Part shown: positions 1-6,919 of the stretch, one piece after another
Position numbering within the stretch: position 1 is the stretch's first letter
Layout: each line of letters begins with the position of its first letter
DNA from: a virus
DNA: 22,924 nucleotides
Virus record (IMG/VR): IMGVR_UViG_3300006919_000487
Span: 1-22,924 of that record
Reading direction: 5' to 3' (one strand)
Notes under the pieces: generated by a model
Databases searched by the model: none
Seen by the model: only the letters and a program-made list of their open reading frames with translations
What the model was told of the DNA's origin: nothing
Translations under genes and position numbers: made by a program

Positions 1-585
1 CCATGTGCCAACACTGACGGGCAGCCCGTCCCCTGTCTCATCCCATTGTTCCATGATGACTTGACGGTCAGTGAAACCTTCCAACGCACCTTTGAATGGG
101 AGACGGACAAAGTTCCCGAGTTGGTCGGGACGCAAATCTTCTGCTTTCGGGTTGGCTTCCCTGGCTTGAAGTCCGATGGTTGCGTAAGCGACCTTCAAGG
201 CACGACGCATAAGTCGGGCTTCGACTGGACCGTCGGAGAACACCCAGATATGCCATCCTTTTGAACGTGACCGTTCAATGAATGGAGTGAATCCCATAGC
301 GCCCAGGGTGACTGCTAGACCGTACGCTTCACCCCAAACACCTGTGTCGATATCACAGCATCCCCATTTCACCCACCACTTTTCGTTTTGAAACCACATC
401 GGATACACCCCGATTCCTTCGGAGCCTTCCAGATGGAAACGAACGATTTGGGGGGTGACGGTGTTCCGTACGCTACGAGCCTGGATGATCGGCTTGTTGT
501 TCTCGTCGGTGCCGACTACAACGTCGGCCCCATAGGCTGACATGTTGCCACCGAACAGGTGAAGCATTTTATCTTCGATGAACAT
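1..585 (-). CDS. Archaeo-eukaryotic-type primase (AEP), partial
   Basis: The reading frame is open for 195 codons from an ATG at 585 to the left edge, so the C-terminus lies outside the window. It carries the AEP catalytic signatures in order: an hhhDhD-like motif (WGCCDID, D78 and D80), the second motif SKGWHIWVF (residues 108-116, H112), and a downstream GNFVRLPFKG stretch (157-166) like the 'GN.I.LP' segment of AEPs linked to TOTE-type and phage primase/polymerase proteins. The family makes RNA or DNA primers, and some members also polymerise. Its start overlaps the stop of the 78-residue gene by one base (TGATG), and a DnaB-like helicase lies just upstream, so it fits as the phage replication primase. 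A helicase or PriCT-like domain could follow beyond the edge. Primase identity is fairly secure from the motifs; the exact subfamily is inference. Confidence 0.75.
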   Translation of the reverse strand, partial: MFIEDKMLHLFGGNMSAYGADVVVGTDENNKPIIQARSVRNTVTPQIVRFHLEGSEGIGVYPMWFQNEKWWVKWGCCDIDTGVWGEAYGLAVTLGAMGFTPFIERSRSKGWHIWVFSDGPVEARLMRRALKVAYATIGLQAREANPKAEDLRPDQLGNFVRLPFKGALEGFTDRQVIMEQWDETGDGLPVSVGTW

Positions 586-821
586 CACAGTTTGTCTTTC
601 ATGGATTCTTCTTCTACCTCTGCCATATCAAGCAAGGCCACTGCCAGTTTGCGTAGATGTGTCGGGTCCAACACTACCTTTGATGCTCTCGCAAAAAACT
701 GGTTGGTTGGTCCGATAAGGATCGTTCCGTATCCTGTGTCAGATACACGAAGAACGATTTGTGAATCTTTGAATGCTTGGCATGGCATCACCATGCCACC
801 AAACTTCTTCTTCACGGTCAC
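585..821 (-). CDS. Hypothetical protein, 78 aa, between helicase and primase
   Basis: The gene starts at a GTG whose last bases overlap the helicase stop (GTGA, 4 bp), and its own stop overlaps the primase start by one base, so it is almost certainly translated with its neighbours. The protein begins MTVKKKFGGMVMPCQAF and ends in an acidic, probably helical tail (LLDMAEVEEESMKDKL). The middle (SQIVLRVSDTGYGTILIGP) reads like a small beta-rich domain. I do not recognise a family. Position between a DnaB-like helicase and a primase suggests a replication accessory role, but no motif supports a specific one. Confidence 0.75.
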   Translation of the reverse strand: MTVKKKFGGMVMPCQAFKDSQIVLRVSDTGYGTILIGPTNQFFARASKVVLDPTHLRKLAVALLDMAEVEEESMKDKL

Positions 822-1873
822 TTCAACAATCCTCTCGCTGACCCCTTGTTCTCGTAATCGAACTGCTGTTGGGGTGGTGGCGGCACATCGCCGCCACCGT
901 CACCAATCAGGAACAATCTGCCGGTTGTCTTGTCGATATTGAAGTCGATTTCGTTCGTCAACTCCATAGGTGGCCGCTTGTTCTTCACCAGTTTCGCTGA
1001 CACTGTGTCACGATGCCGTGGGATTTCAATCTGCAAGATTTCGGTCATCCGATCCTGCCAGTTCTGAATCATCTTCGGGTTCGTTGCGTTCGCAATCTTT
1101 GCTTCCAACTGCTGCAACTGATCCATGAAGAAGTTGATTTTGCGTCGGACCACAATCATGAACGTGGCCTGCTGCTCACCACCGAAAGAACCAGAGTCGA
1201 TACCGAGCGCCTTGCCTCCCGAACCTGCGGTACGGGAAGTCTGATGCAACAAGAACAACGCCACGTTGTGACGTTTCCCCCAACGCTTCAGTTCATCAAT
1301 CTTACCCTTAGTATCGGTGGCCTCATTCAACTGTTCCGCATAGTCGAAAATGACTGCCCGTGGTGCGCTACCGAAAGCCTCCCCGGCTTCCTCAAACATG
1401 ACATCCATCTGATGCAAACCGACCGACTCGTCGTACACAGCCAACTGCTGATACTTCTCGGCAACACTGATAAGCAAATCTTTCGCTTCCTTGTCTTGCC
1501 GTTGGATGCGTCGTTCAAGTTCTTGTGCGCCAACACCAGTGTCGGCAGCAGCGAGTTTCGTGAGAACAGCGGGGCGGGTTTCATCTGGGGTGAACAGGAC
1601 GGTCGGGACGTCACGGTTAGCCATAAGGATTTCGGTTGCGAACACAGTCTTACCTGAGTGAGCGAAACCGTTGATCAAACACAGTTCACCTGGGGCTACG
1701 CCACGGATACATTCATCGAACTGTTCGATGCCGGTGAACACTCGCAGGTGTGGTGATTCAGCAAACTTGATGAACTCGTCTGCCGCATCCGATAGAGGTT
1801 TGTAGTAGTGACCCACACCGGATTCGAACCGGCTGAGTCGTTGACTGATTTCATCTTCGAAAAGGTCGCTCAT
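818..1873 (-). CDS. DnaB-like replicative helicase (RecA-fold ATPase)
   Basis: This 351-residue protein has a RecA/DnaB core: Walker A GFAHSGKT (residues 69-76), Walker B AVIFD (173-177), then LFLLHQTSRT, where DnaB-type helicases carry the sensor Gln. A Gly/Ser-rich loop and IVVRRKIN follow. There is no DnaB N-terminal domain, as is common in compact phage helicases. The C-terminal tail is Pro/Gln-rich (PPPPQQQFDY). I chose the ATG at 1873 over an in-frame TTG at 1879, because the only Shine-Dalgarno-like stretch (TGAAAG) ends at 1880 and would touch the TTG but sits 6 bases before the ATG. That GAAAG is the right half of a TTTCA-N3-TGAAA palindrome. Role: unwinding DNA at the phage fork with the adjacent primase. 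Confidence in the ATPase class is high; strict helicase activity is inferred. Confidence 0.85.
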   Translation of the reverse strand: MSDLFEDEISQRLSRFESGVGHYYKPLSDAADEFIKFAESPHLRVFTGIEQFDECIRGVAPGELCLINGFAHSGKTVFATEILMANRDVPTVLFTPDETRPAVLTKLAAADTGVGAQELERRIQRQDKEAKDLLISVAEKYQQLAVYDESVGLHQMDVMFEEAGEAFGSAPRAVIFDYAEQLNEATDTKGKIDELKRWGKRHNVALFLLHQTSRTAGSGGKALGIDSGSFGGEQQATFMIVVRRKINFFMDQLQQLEAKIANATNPKMIQNWQDRMTEILQIEIPRHRDTVSAKLVKNKRPPMELTNEIDFNIDKTTGRLFLIGDGGGDVPPPPQQQFDYENKGSARGLLK

Positions 1874-1880
1874 GTCCAAC

Positions 1881-1893
1881 TTTCAGTTTGAAA
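1881..1893. promoter_or_regulatory. TTTCA-N3-TGAAA palindrome before helicase gene
   Basis: An exact copy (TTTCAGTTTGAAA) ends 8 bp before the helicase ATG. Read on the minus strand, its TGAAAG half is also the ribosome binding site. It is one of 22 exact copies in the window. Confidence 0.7.
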
Positions 1894-1909
1894 CTATCTG
1901 CACAGATGG

Positions 1910-1941
1910 AAATGGGGCACACCTTTCGGTGTGCCCCATTT
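1910..1941 (-). terminator. Hairpin terminator after the 175-aa gene
   Basis: A perfect 14-bp inverted repeat (AAATGGGGCACACC) with a 4-base loop lies between the stop at 1971 and the helicase leader. On the minus strand it is followed by only TTTCC, a weak U-tract. It would separate helicase-primase transcription from the genes upstream. Confidence 0.7.
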
Positions 1942-1970
1942 CTCCCAACCCGCTCCCCAGCGGCTTTCTG

Positions 1971-2498
1971 TCAGGAATCCTGCTTGATGATCCCTGCCCG
2001 TGACGGGTCACGGTCATCCGGGATCAGCGGGGATTCCCCGTTCTTCACTGCCTCCTTGAAGAACGCACCAAACTTGCCGTGGTTCACCCAAACAGCAGTG
2101 ATGCCCTTCTCCTGGCACTTGCGGACAACCCACTCGGGGACCGGTTCACGCAGGTCCTTTTCGTTCATGACCTTGATGCCGGACGACTGGACAGTCGTCC
2201 CGGTCATCTGAGAGCCAACCTTGTCGGCTGCCGAACGGACAGTCGGGGTGGGTGCGTGCTTCTCACGGATCACACCGGACTCATCCATGAACGTCTCAAC
2301 ACCAAGCGTGTCGAACACTGCACTCTTGGCAACGTTCAGCATGTCAACTGCACGACCGGAAACGTCTGCGTCGGACATGTTCGGGTCCACGTTATCTTCC
2401 ACCCAAACTCGGGCGGTAGCATTCTGGTAGTCGCCCAGGTCGATCTTCCGTTCGAACGTTACGGAAATCTTCCTGGTGTTGATGTCAATGTTTTCCAT
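1971..2498 (-). CDS. Hypothetical protein, 175 aa
   Basis: The ATG at 2498 has a good ribosome binding site (GAGGAAAGG, 6 bases upstream). The N-terminal half (ISVTFERKIDLGDYQNATAR, then VWVEDNV) reads like a small beta-sheet domain. The C-terminal part holds VPEWVVRKCQEKGITAVWVN, then HGKFGAFFKEAVKNGE. The gene sits in the replication block, directly upstream of the helicase in transcription order but separated by a hairpin. The N-terminal 'ERKxxLGxYxxxxxxVWVE' arrangement is one I associate loosely with uncharacterised phage proteins in replication modules. A single-strand-binding role is possible, but no OB-fold signature is clear enough to claim it. Function unknown. Confidence 0.75.
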   Translation of the reverse strand: MENIDINTRKISVTFERKIDLGDYQNATARVWVEDNVDPNMSDADVSGRAVDMLNVAKSAVFDTLGVETFMDESGVIREKHAPTPTVRSAADKVGSQMTGTTVQSSGIKVMNEKDLREPVPEWVVRKCQEKGITAVWVNHGKFGAFFKEAVKNGESPLIPDDRDPSRAGIIKQDS

Positions 2499-2500
2499 TG

Positions 2501-2674
2501 TTACCTTTCCTCGTTGGAGATGAGGGGTTTGAAGTCAGTGTTCACTGACTGGATTTGAAGGTTCTTGTCGGACTTCAACAGCATAACAACACTGTCAACA
2601 GTTGTCACGAAATCTTCTTCGGTGAACTCGTCACCGACTTTCAGAGTGAAATGAAGTCTGAATGTTTGACTCAC
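2501..2674 (-). CDS. Small hypothetical protein, 57 aa
   Basis: The frame runs from a GTG at 2674 to a TAA at 2503-2501. The start overlaps the stop of the preceding 105-aa gene (GTGA, 4 bp), and the stop lies two bases from the next gene's ATG, so it fills the gap exactly as a real gene in a coupled operon would. The protein begins MSQTFRLHFTLKVGDEFTEE and ends DFKPLISNEER. The alternating hydrophobic pattern at the start suggests a small beta-sheet protein; no family is recognised. An exact palindrome copy (2641-2653) lies inside codons 8-12. Confidence 0.65.
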   Translation of the reverse strand: MSQTFRLHFTLKVGDEFTEEDFVTTVDSVVMLLKSDKNLQIQSVNTDFKPLISNEER

Positions 2675-2988
2675 CACTTCTCCTTGTCAGCCCAGTATGC
2701 GGCTGACATCTTGCCCTTGCTGATGTTCTTCTGATGGCGGGCCTTGAACGAGGCCCGCTTCTTCTTCATCGCATCGGACTCGCCAGGCTTCGGCTTCCCA
2801 GCCGTCTTAGCACCCTGTTCACCGAACCGGATCGTCTTGATCTTATCGCCTTCCTTGGCGACAACGATGTGGGACTTCTTCGGATGGTCCGGGGTGCGCT
2901 TCGGCTTGTTGTAACCGTTGACTCCCGCCTTCTTCAAACGGGAATCAACCTTCTTCGCTGGCTTGCTCGCTGGCTTCTTCGCTGGCAT
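2671..2988 (-). CDS. Small basic conserved phage protein (105 aa), unknown function
   Basis: I place the start at the ATG at 2988, not the upstream in-frame start at 3015. AAAGGAG lies 5 bases before 2988, and that ATG overlaps the preceding gene's stop by one base (TGATG). The N-terminus is Lys/Pro/Ala-rich (MPAKKPASKPAKK), like a nucleic-acid-binding tail. The C-terminal half has IRFGEQGAKTAG, SFKARHQKNISKGKM and SAAYWADKEKW. I recognise this RFG-Q-G / KARH / KGKxSAAYWADK layout from a widespread family of small proteins of unknown function in large DNA viruses and phages. Strong basic charge and location next to a DNA glycosylase-like gene suggest DNA binding; this is inference. Confidence 0.85.
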   Translation of the reverse strand: MPAKKPASKPAKKVDSRLKKAGVNGYNKPKRTPDHPKKSHIVVAKEGDKIKTIRFGEQGAKTAGKPKPGESDAMKKKRASFKARHQKNISKGKMSAAYWADKEKW

Positions 2989-3440
2989 CACTTCTCCTTT
3001 GATGGTGTAGGCCAAACGTATGGTATGTCGTCTGGCATGTCAGGCCAGAACGCTTTGTAATGAACCGGATTCTTACGAATCAGGTTCGACTTGTGCGAGT
3101 CTGCGATTTCATTTAGAAACTCTGGCATTTCCAAACGGCCAGGCAACTCCAACGACAAGTTCAGGAAACCATTCAGCAAGGTGTCGTTGTAACCACGACG
3201 GCACCATTCGATACAACACGCTACACCGTAGCGTGCCAGGGCACGCTCGTTCCCAGCCCACATTTTGGTGGCAGGATGATTTACCCATCCTGGAGTCGAT
3301 GTCGGGTTCCCGTACTTATCCACCTTACGCAAAGCGTTCAAGATTTGCAGAGCCTCAACACGCTGCTTACCGAGCCGCCGGTAATCCAACGTTCTGAAAC
3401 CCGCAACAATATCAGTTCCCAAAGGTGCAAAGGTTTGCAT
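2988..3440 (-). CDS. Pyrimidine-dimer DNA glycosylase-like protein (MSMEG_6728 / DenV-like family)
   Basis: This 150-residue protein starts MQTFAPLGTD and has the family blocks in order: LDYRRLGKQRVEALQIL (18-34), NHPATKMWAG, the motif SHKSNLIRKNPVHY, and PYVWP near the end. This is the pattern of the MSMEG_6728-type proteins assigned to the pyrimidine-dimer DNA glycosylase family related to T4 endonuclease V. Known members cut the glycosidic bond at UV dimers; I infer a DNA repair or DNA-base surveillance role here. A GTG at 3443 is in frame just before the ATG, but the family begins with MQTF, so I chose 3440. The stop overlaps the next start by one base; the previous gene ends 3 bases upstream. 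Confidence 0.8.
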   Translation of the reverse strand: MQTFAPLGTDIVAGFRTLDYRRLGKQRVEALQILNALRKVDKYGNPTSTPGWVNHPATKMWAGNERALARYGVACCIEWCRRGYNDTLLNGFLNLSLELPGRLEMPEFLNEIADSHKSNLIRKNPVHYKAFWPDMPDDIPYVWPTPSKEK

Positions 3441-3443
3441 CAC

Positions 3444-4337
3444 TCACGCCCAATCTTCACCAACGAACATGCCCTTGCAGGAATCCCACACAGGGCACCA
3501 CTTCGGACCACACAACGCATGATCGTCACGCAACGGCCACATCTCACTATTCGATTCGATCTGATCCGCAATGTTATTCACCAGCATAGTCAACCACGAC
3601 CACTGCCCGTTACCACGGAACACTGAAACACTTTGCGCTTCAGCGGTACTGGCACGCCGAATAAAAATGCGATAGTCGAAACGGTACAGTCCGTCACCAT
3701 CAGGGAGAATGTAACCCATGCTGGCCGCAGCGTAAGTATACACTGTCGGCTGATGCGCCCAACGCTGCTTCTCCCAACGCCTGTACTCACGGCCCGATGA
3801 CTTCCAATCAACAACCCGATTCTCAGCAATGTCGATGATGTCGGCAGTGCCAGCCAAACGGATTTCACGAACCAGACGGTCACCCGTTCGCTTCACGAAC
3901 GGAATGTTGAAATAGTTTTCAATCAGAAAACTTGCCGGGTCCCTCTGGAGCCAGTACGCCCGTTCTTCCGAAACAAACCACGACTCAACCAGATTACAGA
4001 CTGCACCAACAGCCTTAGCAGGATCGTCACCGTACGACTCCGTTCTGTACACGATACCGTTACTCATGAAACCTGAAACGGTTTCACCTATCCAGTCGGT
4101 CGCCCACTTCTGGGCGGCAGCCAAAGATGAGAACGGCTTGCCGGAAAGTTCACGTTCGATGGCGGCGTGCAAACACGTTCCGATGGTGGCAGCATCCGTC
4201 TCAACACGAATCGTTGGTTCATCATCGAACTGTGCGCCAGGACCGATGTGGTTCACAACACGGAACTGCTCGGGGCATGTCACATAATGTGAGATGTCTG
4301 ACTGGTGCAGCGTCAACACGCCGTCATCGTATTTCAT
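3444..4337 (-). CDS. Cas4/RecB-like PD-(D/E)XK exonuclease with Fe-S cysteines
   Basis: The 297-residue protein shows the Cas4/AddB-type plan. One cysteine sits near the N-terminus (VTCPEQF, C21) and three near the C-terminus (CGPKWCPVWDSC, C276, C281, C287), which together form the usual [4Fe-4S] clasp. Between them are the nuclease motifs: GTCLHAAIE (H57), LAGTADIIDI (D166), VVDWKS (D177, K179) and QPTVY (Q196-Y200, the RecB QxxxY motif). The family degrades or trims DNA ends with single-strand specificity. With the glycosylase, primase and helicase it suggests recombination-linked replication or processing of host DNA. The start codon overlaps a TTTCA-N3-TGAAA copy, and its ATGA overlaps the stop of the preceding gene. 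Confidence 0.85.
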   Translation of the reverse strand: MKYDDGVLTLHQSDISHYVTCPEQFRVVNHIGPGAQFDDEPTIRVETDAATIGTCLHAAIERELSGKPFSSLAAAQKWATDWIGETVSGFMSNGIVYRTESYGDDPAKAVGAVCNLVESWFVSEERAYWLQRDPASFLIENYFNIPFVKRTGDRLVREIRLAGTADIIDIAENRVVDWKSSGREYRRWEKQRWAHQPTVYTYAAASMGYILPDGDGLYRFDYRIFIRRASTAEAQSVSVFRGNGQWSWLTMLVNNIADQIESNSEMWPLRDDHALCGPKWCPVWDSCKGMFVGEDWA

Positions 4338-4344
4338 TCTGAAA
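4332..4344. promoter_or_regulatory. TTTCA-N3-TGAAA palindrome overlapping the nuclease start codon
   Basis: An exact copy (TTTCATTCTGAAA) spans the ATG of the Cas4-like gene (4337-4335). It is the only copy that directly covers a start codon, so anything bound there could block initiation or, as RNA, hide the start in a 5-bp hairpin. Confidence 0.5.
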
Positions 4345-4573
4345 CATCCCCTGCTGGTTCGGTATCCTGGATTGCGTCCGCTGCTGTACGCAGCGACGCT
4401 ACCAGACTGATGTTCTCGTTCGCTGCCTTGGCCAGCAAAGCAAGAATCTTGTCGGTTTGTGGGATGGCGATCCCACCGGCAGCGAACTGCAAGATGACAC
4501 CGACCACTTCCGAAAGTGCTTCGATGGTGTCGGCTGCTGCTGCCAATAGTTCCTTGTCGGACCGGTCAGCCAC
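4334..4573 (-). CDS. Hypothetical protein, 79 aa, helical
   Basis: A GTG start at 4573 has a near-perfect ribosome binding site (AAAGGAGG, 6 bases upstream), which lies inside the end of the WhiB gene; the two genes overlap by 8 bp. The stop overlaps the nuclease start (ATGA). The protein (MADRSDKELLAAAADTIEAL at the start, then hydrophobic runs such as SEVVGVILQFAAGGIAI) is probably mostly helical, with an amphipathic first half. I recognise no family. Tight coupling to both WhiB and the nuclease supports real expression. Confidence 0.75.
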   Translation of the reverse strand: MADRSDKELLAAAADTIEALSEVVGVILQFAAGGIAIPQTDKILALLAKAANENISLVASLRTAADAIQDTEPAGDVSE

Positions 4574-4964
4574 GGCGGGCCTCCTTTAGTTCTTCGTCAA
4601 CACGCTTCAAGATTTCGGCGCGCCGCTTCTTGTAGTCGGCAACGGCTTTCAGTTCGGTGGCCGTGAAGGTGTAGTCCCAAATGTCGAACTCTTTCGGGAT
4701 TTCACGATACCGGACTCTGGTGGGCTTTTCTTTCTTGTCGGTAACGTAACTGTTGCTGCCCCGCTGCTGCGGGGTCAGCCCACCGTACACGCCGTACGGC
4801 AGCCTGTTTTCGATTGCGAACTCCAGACACTGGGTGCGAACTGTGCATTCCTGGCAGTACGCCAGTGCTTCGGCTGTCTTGTTCGGGGATTTCGGACTGA
4901 AAAAGATTTCCAGGTCTGCGTTGTTGCAGTTCGCTAGTTCAGTCCAGTTTGCTTCTTCGGACAC
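4566..4964 (-). CDS. WhiB-family Fe-S transcriptional regulator
   Basis: The 132-residue protein carries the four WhiB cysteines (C13, C37, C40, C46, the last three as CQECTVRTQC) and the turn motif GVYGGLTPQQR (58-68), a variant of the usual G-[IV]-W-G-G. The C-terminal extension is highly charged (DYKKRRAEILKRVDEELKEA) and probably helical. Wbl proteins bind a [4Fe-4S] cluster and the primary sigma factor to alter promoter choice, and are essentially confined to actinobacteria and their phages, so this gene is the best host marker in the window. The start is a GTG with AAGG 6 bases upstream. It opens the cluster that continues through the nuclease to the 175-aa gene, and is preceded by a strong hairpin. 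It may switch host transcription during infection. Confidence 0.92.
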   Translation of the reverse strand: MSEEANWTELANCNNADLEIFFSPKSPNKTAEALAYCQECTVRTQCLEFAIENRLPYGVYGGLTPQQRGSNSYVTDKKEKPTRVRYREIPKEFDIWDYTFTATELKAVADYKKRRAEILKRVDEELKEARRG

Positions 4965-5008
4965 GGGTTGCCTTGCTTTCTGGGGAGTTGGTTGGTTTGC
5001 TAACTGGT

Positions 5009-5038
5009 TGACACACCCCCCTTTAGGGGGGTGTGTCA
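5009..5038 (-). terminator. Strong 13-bp hairpin upstream of WhiB
   Basis: A perfect inverted repeat (TGACACACCCCCC, loop TTTA) lies in the 160-base gap between the WhiB start and the stop at 5125. It lacks a clear U-tract on the minus strand. It is flanked by CTGGTTAG/AACTGGTTG-like repeats that recur around the hairpins at 12.7 kb. Likely the terminator of the 5.1-7.2 kb gene cluster. Confidence 0.65.
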
Positions 5039-5124
5039 GCTAGTTACTGGTTAGTGTAACTGGTTGGGTTTGTGTTTTCCGACACATGCAGGAAGATTTG
5101 ACACAAACTTTACCTTGCCGGGTG

Positions 5125-5652
5125 TTATTGCATCATGATTGCAGCAGCGAGCGATTCGAAGAACGAGTTGACCACGGTGGTCAGTATCTCACGGTCCTTC
5201 CGATGCAACTTCGCCCATTCGTCCTGGTAGTGGGCGACCATAGGGGAACGCTCGCTGATTCCTTTATGGTCGATGGGAGCGAACCTGTCCAGATCGAACC
5301 CGATCCCAGGACCGCCTCCGTCACCGATGTCGAACACAACAAGTTCCGACTCGACATTGTACAGCACGTCACCGTTCGGGTTTTTCAGACTGAAACCCGC
5401 TTGGAACCGGTCGCCACTGTTGGCCTGACTGATTTCAATCATCCAGTCAGTTGAACATGCCCCCATGCACAATCCTGGGGCCAAAGCCATCATCAGTACG
5501 TCACGGTACATGTTGTCGTACACGTCGTCCAGAATGGTTTCCATCATGTCGTCAATGGCTGGTAGACCATTCAACGGGAAGTTCTCGTTCGGGCAATCGA
5601 AAGATTGTCCACCGACCTGAACACTCAGGGTGTAATCATCAACTGTTGTCAT
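5125..5652 (-). CDS. Hypothetical protein, 175 aa
   Basis: Two in-frame ATGs (5658, 5652) follow the ribosome binding site GGAGG. The first touches it directly, while the second is 6 bases away, so I place the start at 5652 (MTTVDDYTLSVQVGGQSFD). The protein is acidic with several Met-rich stretches (DDMMETILDDVYDNMYRDVL, then MMALAPGLCMGAC) and a Gly/Asp-rich central part (VVFDIGDGGGPGIGFDLDRF). No family is recognised. It overlaps the preceding gene by 14 bp and is last in its cluster before the 5.0 kb hairpin. An exact palindrome copy (5383-5395) lies inside the coding sequence. Confidence 0.75.
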   Translation of the reverse strand: MTTVDDYTLSVQVGGQSFDCPNENFPLNGLPAIDDMMETILDDVYDNMYRDVLMMALAPGLCMGACSTDWMIEISQANSGDRFQAGFSLKNPNGDVLYNVESELVVFDIGDGGGPGIGFDLDRFAPIDHKGISERSPMVAHYQDEWAKLHRKDREILTTVVNSFFESLAAAIMMQ

Positions 5653-6133
5653 TGTCATCCTCCTGGATGCTGTTGGAAAGCAGTTCTTCGAACTGCCCGA
5701 AATCTACGCTCATGTCAGTGAACATTGTTTGCACTTCGAAATCGTTACTGACCCAACCATTGAACTCTGCCACACTCAACCTGGCGTCCTTCGTGATCGG
5801 ATCAACGGACACCAACGGTGCCTCATCGGCCGCACCGAACAAACGAATCTTGCGAGGGTCAGCCAGAACCTCGGTCACCTCATGGACATCGAAAGTGAAA
5901 TGGGTCCACAACTTGTCCTTTTCACGTTCCGGCCAGTAACCGGTGAACAACCACATGGCAGGGATCGAATGCGAGCAGCGTCCCTCACCCATGTATTCGA
6001 ACACTGCCTCGCTGGTAACGAACGGCAAAGCAACCGAACGCAAACTGAACCCGACACCGTGAACGTACGTCCCGTAGTTCACGGCCATGCAACCATCAGG
6101 TTGATGAAACACGAAGTCAACTTCACCACTCAT
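5639..6133 (-). CDS. Hypothetical protein, 164 aa
   Basis: It begins MSGEVDFVFHQPDGCMAVNY at an ATG that overlaps the previous stop (ATGA). The sequence is rich in aromatics (WLFTGYWPEREKDKLWTHFT) and ends in a very acidic tail (QEDDNDNS). No known motif is visible. The mixed beta-like pattern and coupling to similar unknown genes suggest an accessory cytoplasmic protein. Function unknown. Confidence 0.75.
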   Translation of the reverse strand: MSGEVDFVFHQPDGCMAVNYGTYVHGVGFSLRSVALPFVTSEAVFEYMGEGRCSHSIPAMWLFTGYWPEREKDKLWTHFTFDVHEVTEVLADPRKIRLFGAADEAPLVSVDPITKDARLSVAEFNGWVSNDFEVQTMFTDMSVDFGQFEELLSNSIQEDDNDNS

Positions 6134-6576
6134 TTGATTCCCCTTTCCAGGACCAAACCTTGTTGTTCTACAAACATCCTACCACCAGGCAAACAGAATA
6201 GTTGCTTAGCGGACGAAACTTTCTCACCGGATTTCATAATGAAACCATCCGACACACGATAGATAGGAGCAAGCTCACCAGACGCTTCTTCTAGCTTACG
6301 TTCAACCCAGAACGGTCGAACATTCACGACCGGAGACTCAACCCATGTTGACGCCATGCTGCGCCTGTTCTCGTTTTCCTTACACCAGATGAAATCGGGA
6401 TTCTGGCACCACACAACCCTGGGGTTAGCCAGGTTTCTGTAAATGGATTTTGGTGCCACGAAACCATGCACTCCCCATCCCCGAGAGTAATGGTGGGTAA
6501 CCTTGTACGGGTAGCCTGGCTTCACGTTCCTAGTGGTGACAATGCCGGTCAGGTCGTAAACGTCCACGTCCATCAT
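6130..6576 (-). CDS. Hypothetical protein, 148 aa
   Basis: Tandem ATGs at 6576 and 6573 overlap the stop of the preceding gene. The protein starts MMDVDVYDLTGIVTTRNVKP and contains YKVTHHYSRGWGVHGFVAPK and WCQNPDFIWCKENE. The 'Y-K-V-x-H-x-Y-x-x-G-W' stretch faintly resembles HKVGHWSYRDGWTTVGLVP in the gene at 10223-10579, so the two may be distant relatives; this is a by-eye impression only. An exact palindrome copy (6232-6244) is in the coding sequence. Function unknown. Confidence 0.75.
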   Translation of the reverse strand: MMDVDVYDLTGIVTTRNVKPGYPYKVTHHYSRGWGVHGFVAPKSIYRNLANPRVVWCQNPDFIWCKENENRRSMASTWVESPVVNVRPFWVERKLEEASGELAPIYRVSDGFIMKSGEKVSSAKQLFCLPGGRMFVEQQGLVLERGIK

Positions 6577-6767
6577 CCGAGATGCACCACTTCCGCATCA
6601 ATCTCATCCCAGTGCGCCCCAACAATCTTCATGATGTCCAAACGACTGTTCTCATCACCGACAGTCAAAGCAGCGATGTCCTGCCGTGCTTCCTCAATCG
6701 TCTTGTACAGAACCAGCAGCGGATCGCCATGATACGTGCCATACACTGCGAACATTTCACCGGTCAT
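6573..6767 (-). CDS. Hypothetical protein, 64 aa
   Basis: Two starts are possible. The upstream ATG at 6797 has AGGAG 8 bases away; the ATG at 6767 has GGAGG 7 bases away and forms an ATGA overlap with the stop of the 51-aa gene. I choose 6767, because this phage joins almost all neighbouring genes by such overlaps. The product then begins MTGEMFAVYGTYHGDPLLVL and has an acidic C-terminal half with a probable helix (YKTIEEARQDIAALTV). Looks like a small single-domain alpha/beta protein. No family recognised. Confidence 0.65.
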   Translation of the reverse strand: MTGEMFAVYGTYHGDPLLVLYKTIEEARQDIAALTVGDENSRLDIMKIVGAHWDEIDAEVVHLG

Positions 6768-6919
6768 TTCGTTTCCTCCAACACTGTCAGTTTCCATTGC
6801 ATTCTCTCCTGTCGTTTCAAATAGCGGCGTTCACGGTCCCGTTCCCGTGGACCGGACGACCGGCAGCACCCGTAGGTGCAGCGCACAGCCATCCGGCCCA
6901 ACATCTTTGCCTGGTTCAT
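6764..6919 (-). CDS. Small Cys/Arg-rich protein, 51 aa
   Basis: The frame from ATG 6919 to TGA 6766-6764 is joined by 4-bp ATGA overlaps to both the gene before it and the gene after it, which is strong evidence that it is real. The protein begins MNQAKMLGRMAVRC, with CTYGCC at residues 14-19, then an Arg-rich run (RERDRERRYLKRQERMQW). The Cys cluster followed by a basic helix is reminiscent of small proteins in actinophage genomes and may bind zinc and nucleic acid; this is inference. Confidence 0.65.
   Translation of the reverse strand: MNQAKMLGRMAVRCTYGCCRSSGPRERDRERRYLKRQERMQWKLTVLEETK

Noticed and set aside
1810-1840. A tRNA T-arm-like stretch (GGTTCGAATCC on the minus strand)
   Set aside because: It lies inside the helicase gene as Ser-Arg-Phe-Glu-Ser codons, and no matching acceptor, anticodon or D arm exists around it.
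4068-4084. TGAAACGGTTTCA inside the nuclease gene as another palindrome copy
   Set aside because: The half-sites are in the opposite order to TTTCA-N3-TGAAA, so it is a different palindrome and occurs once.
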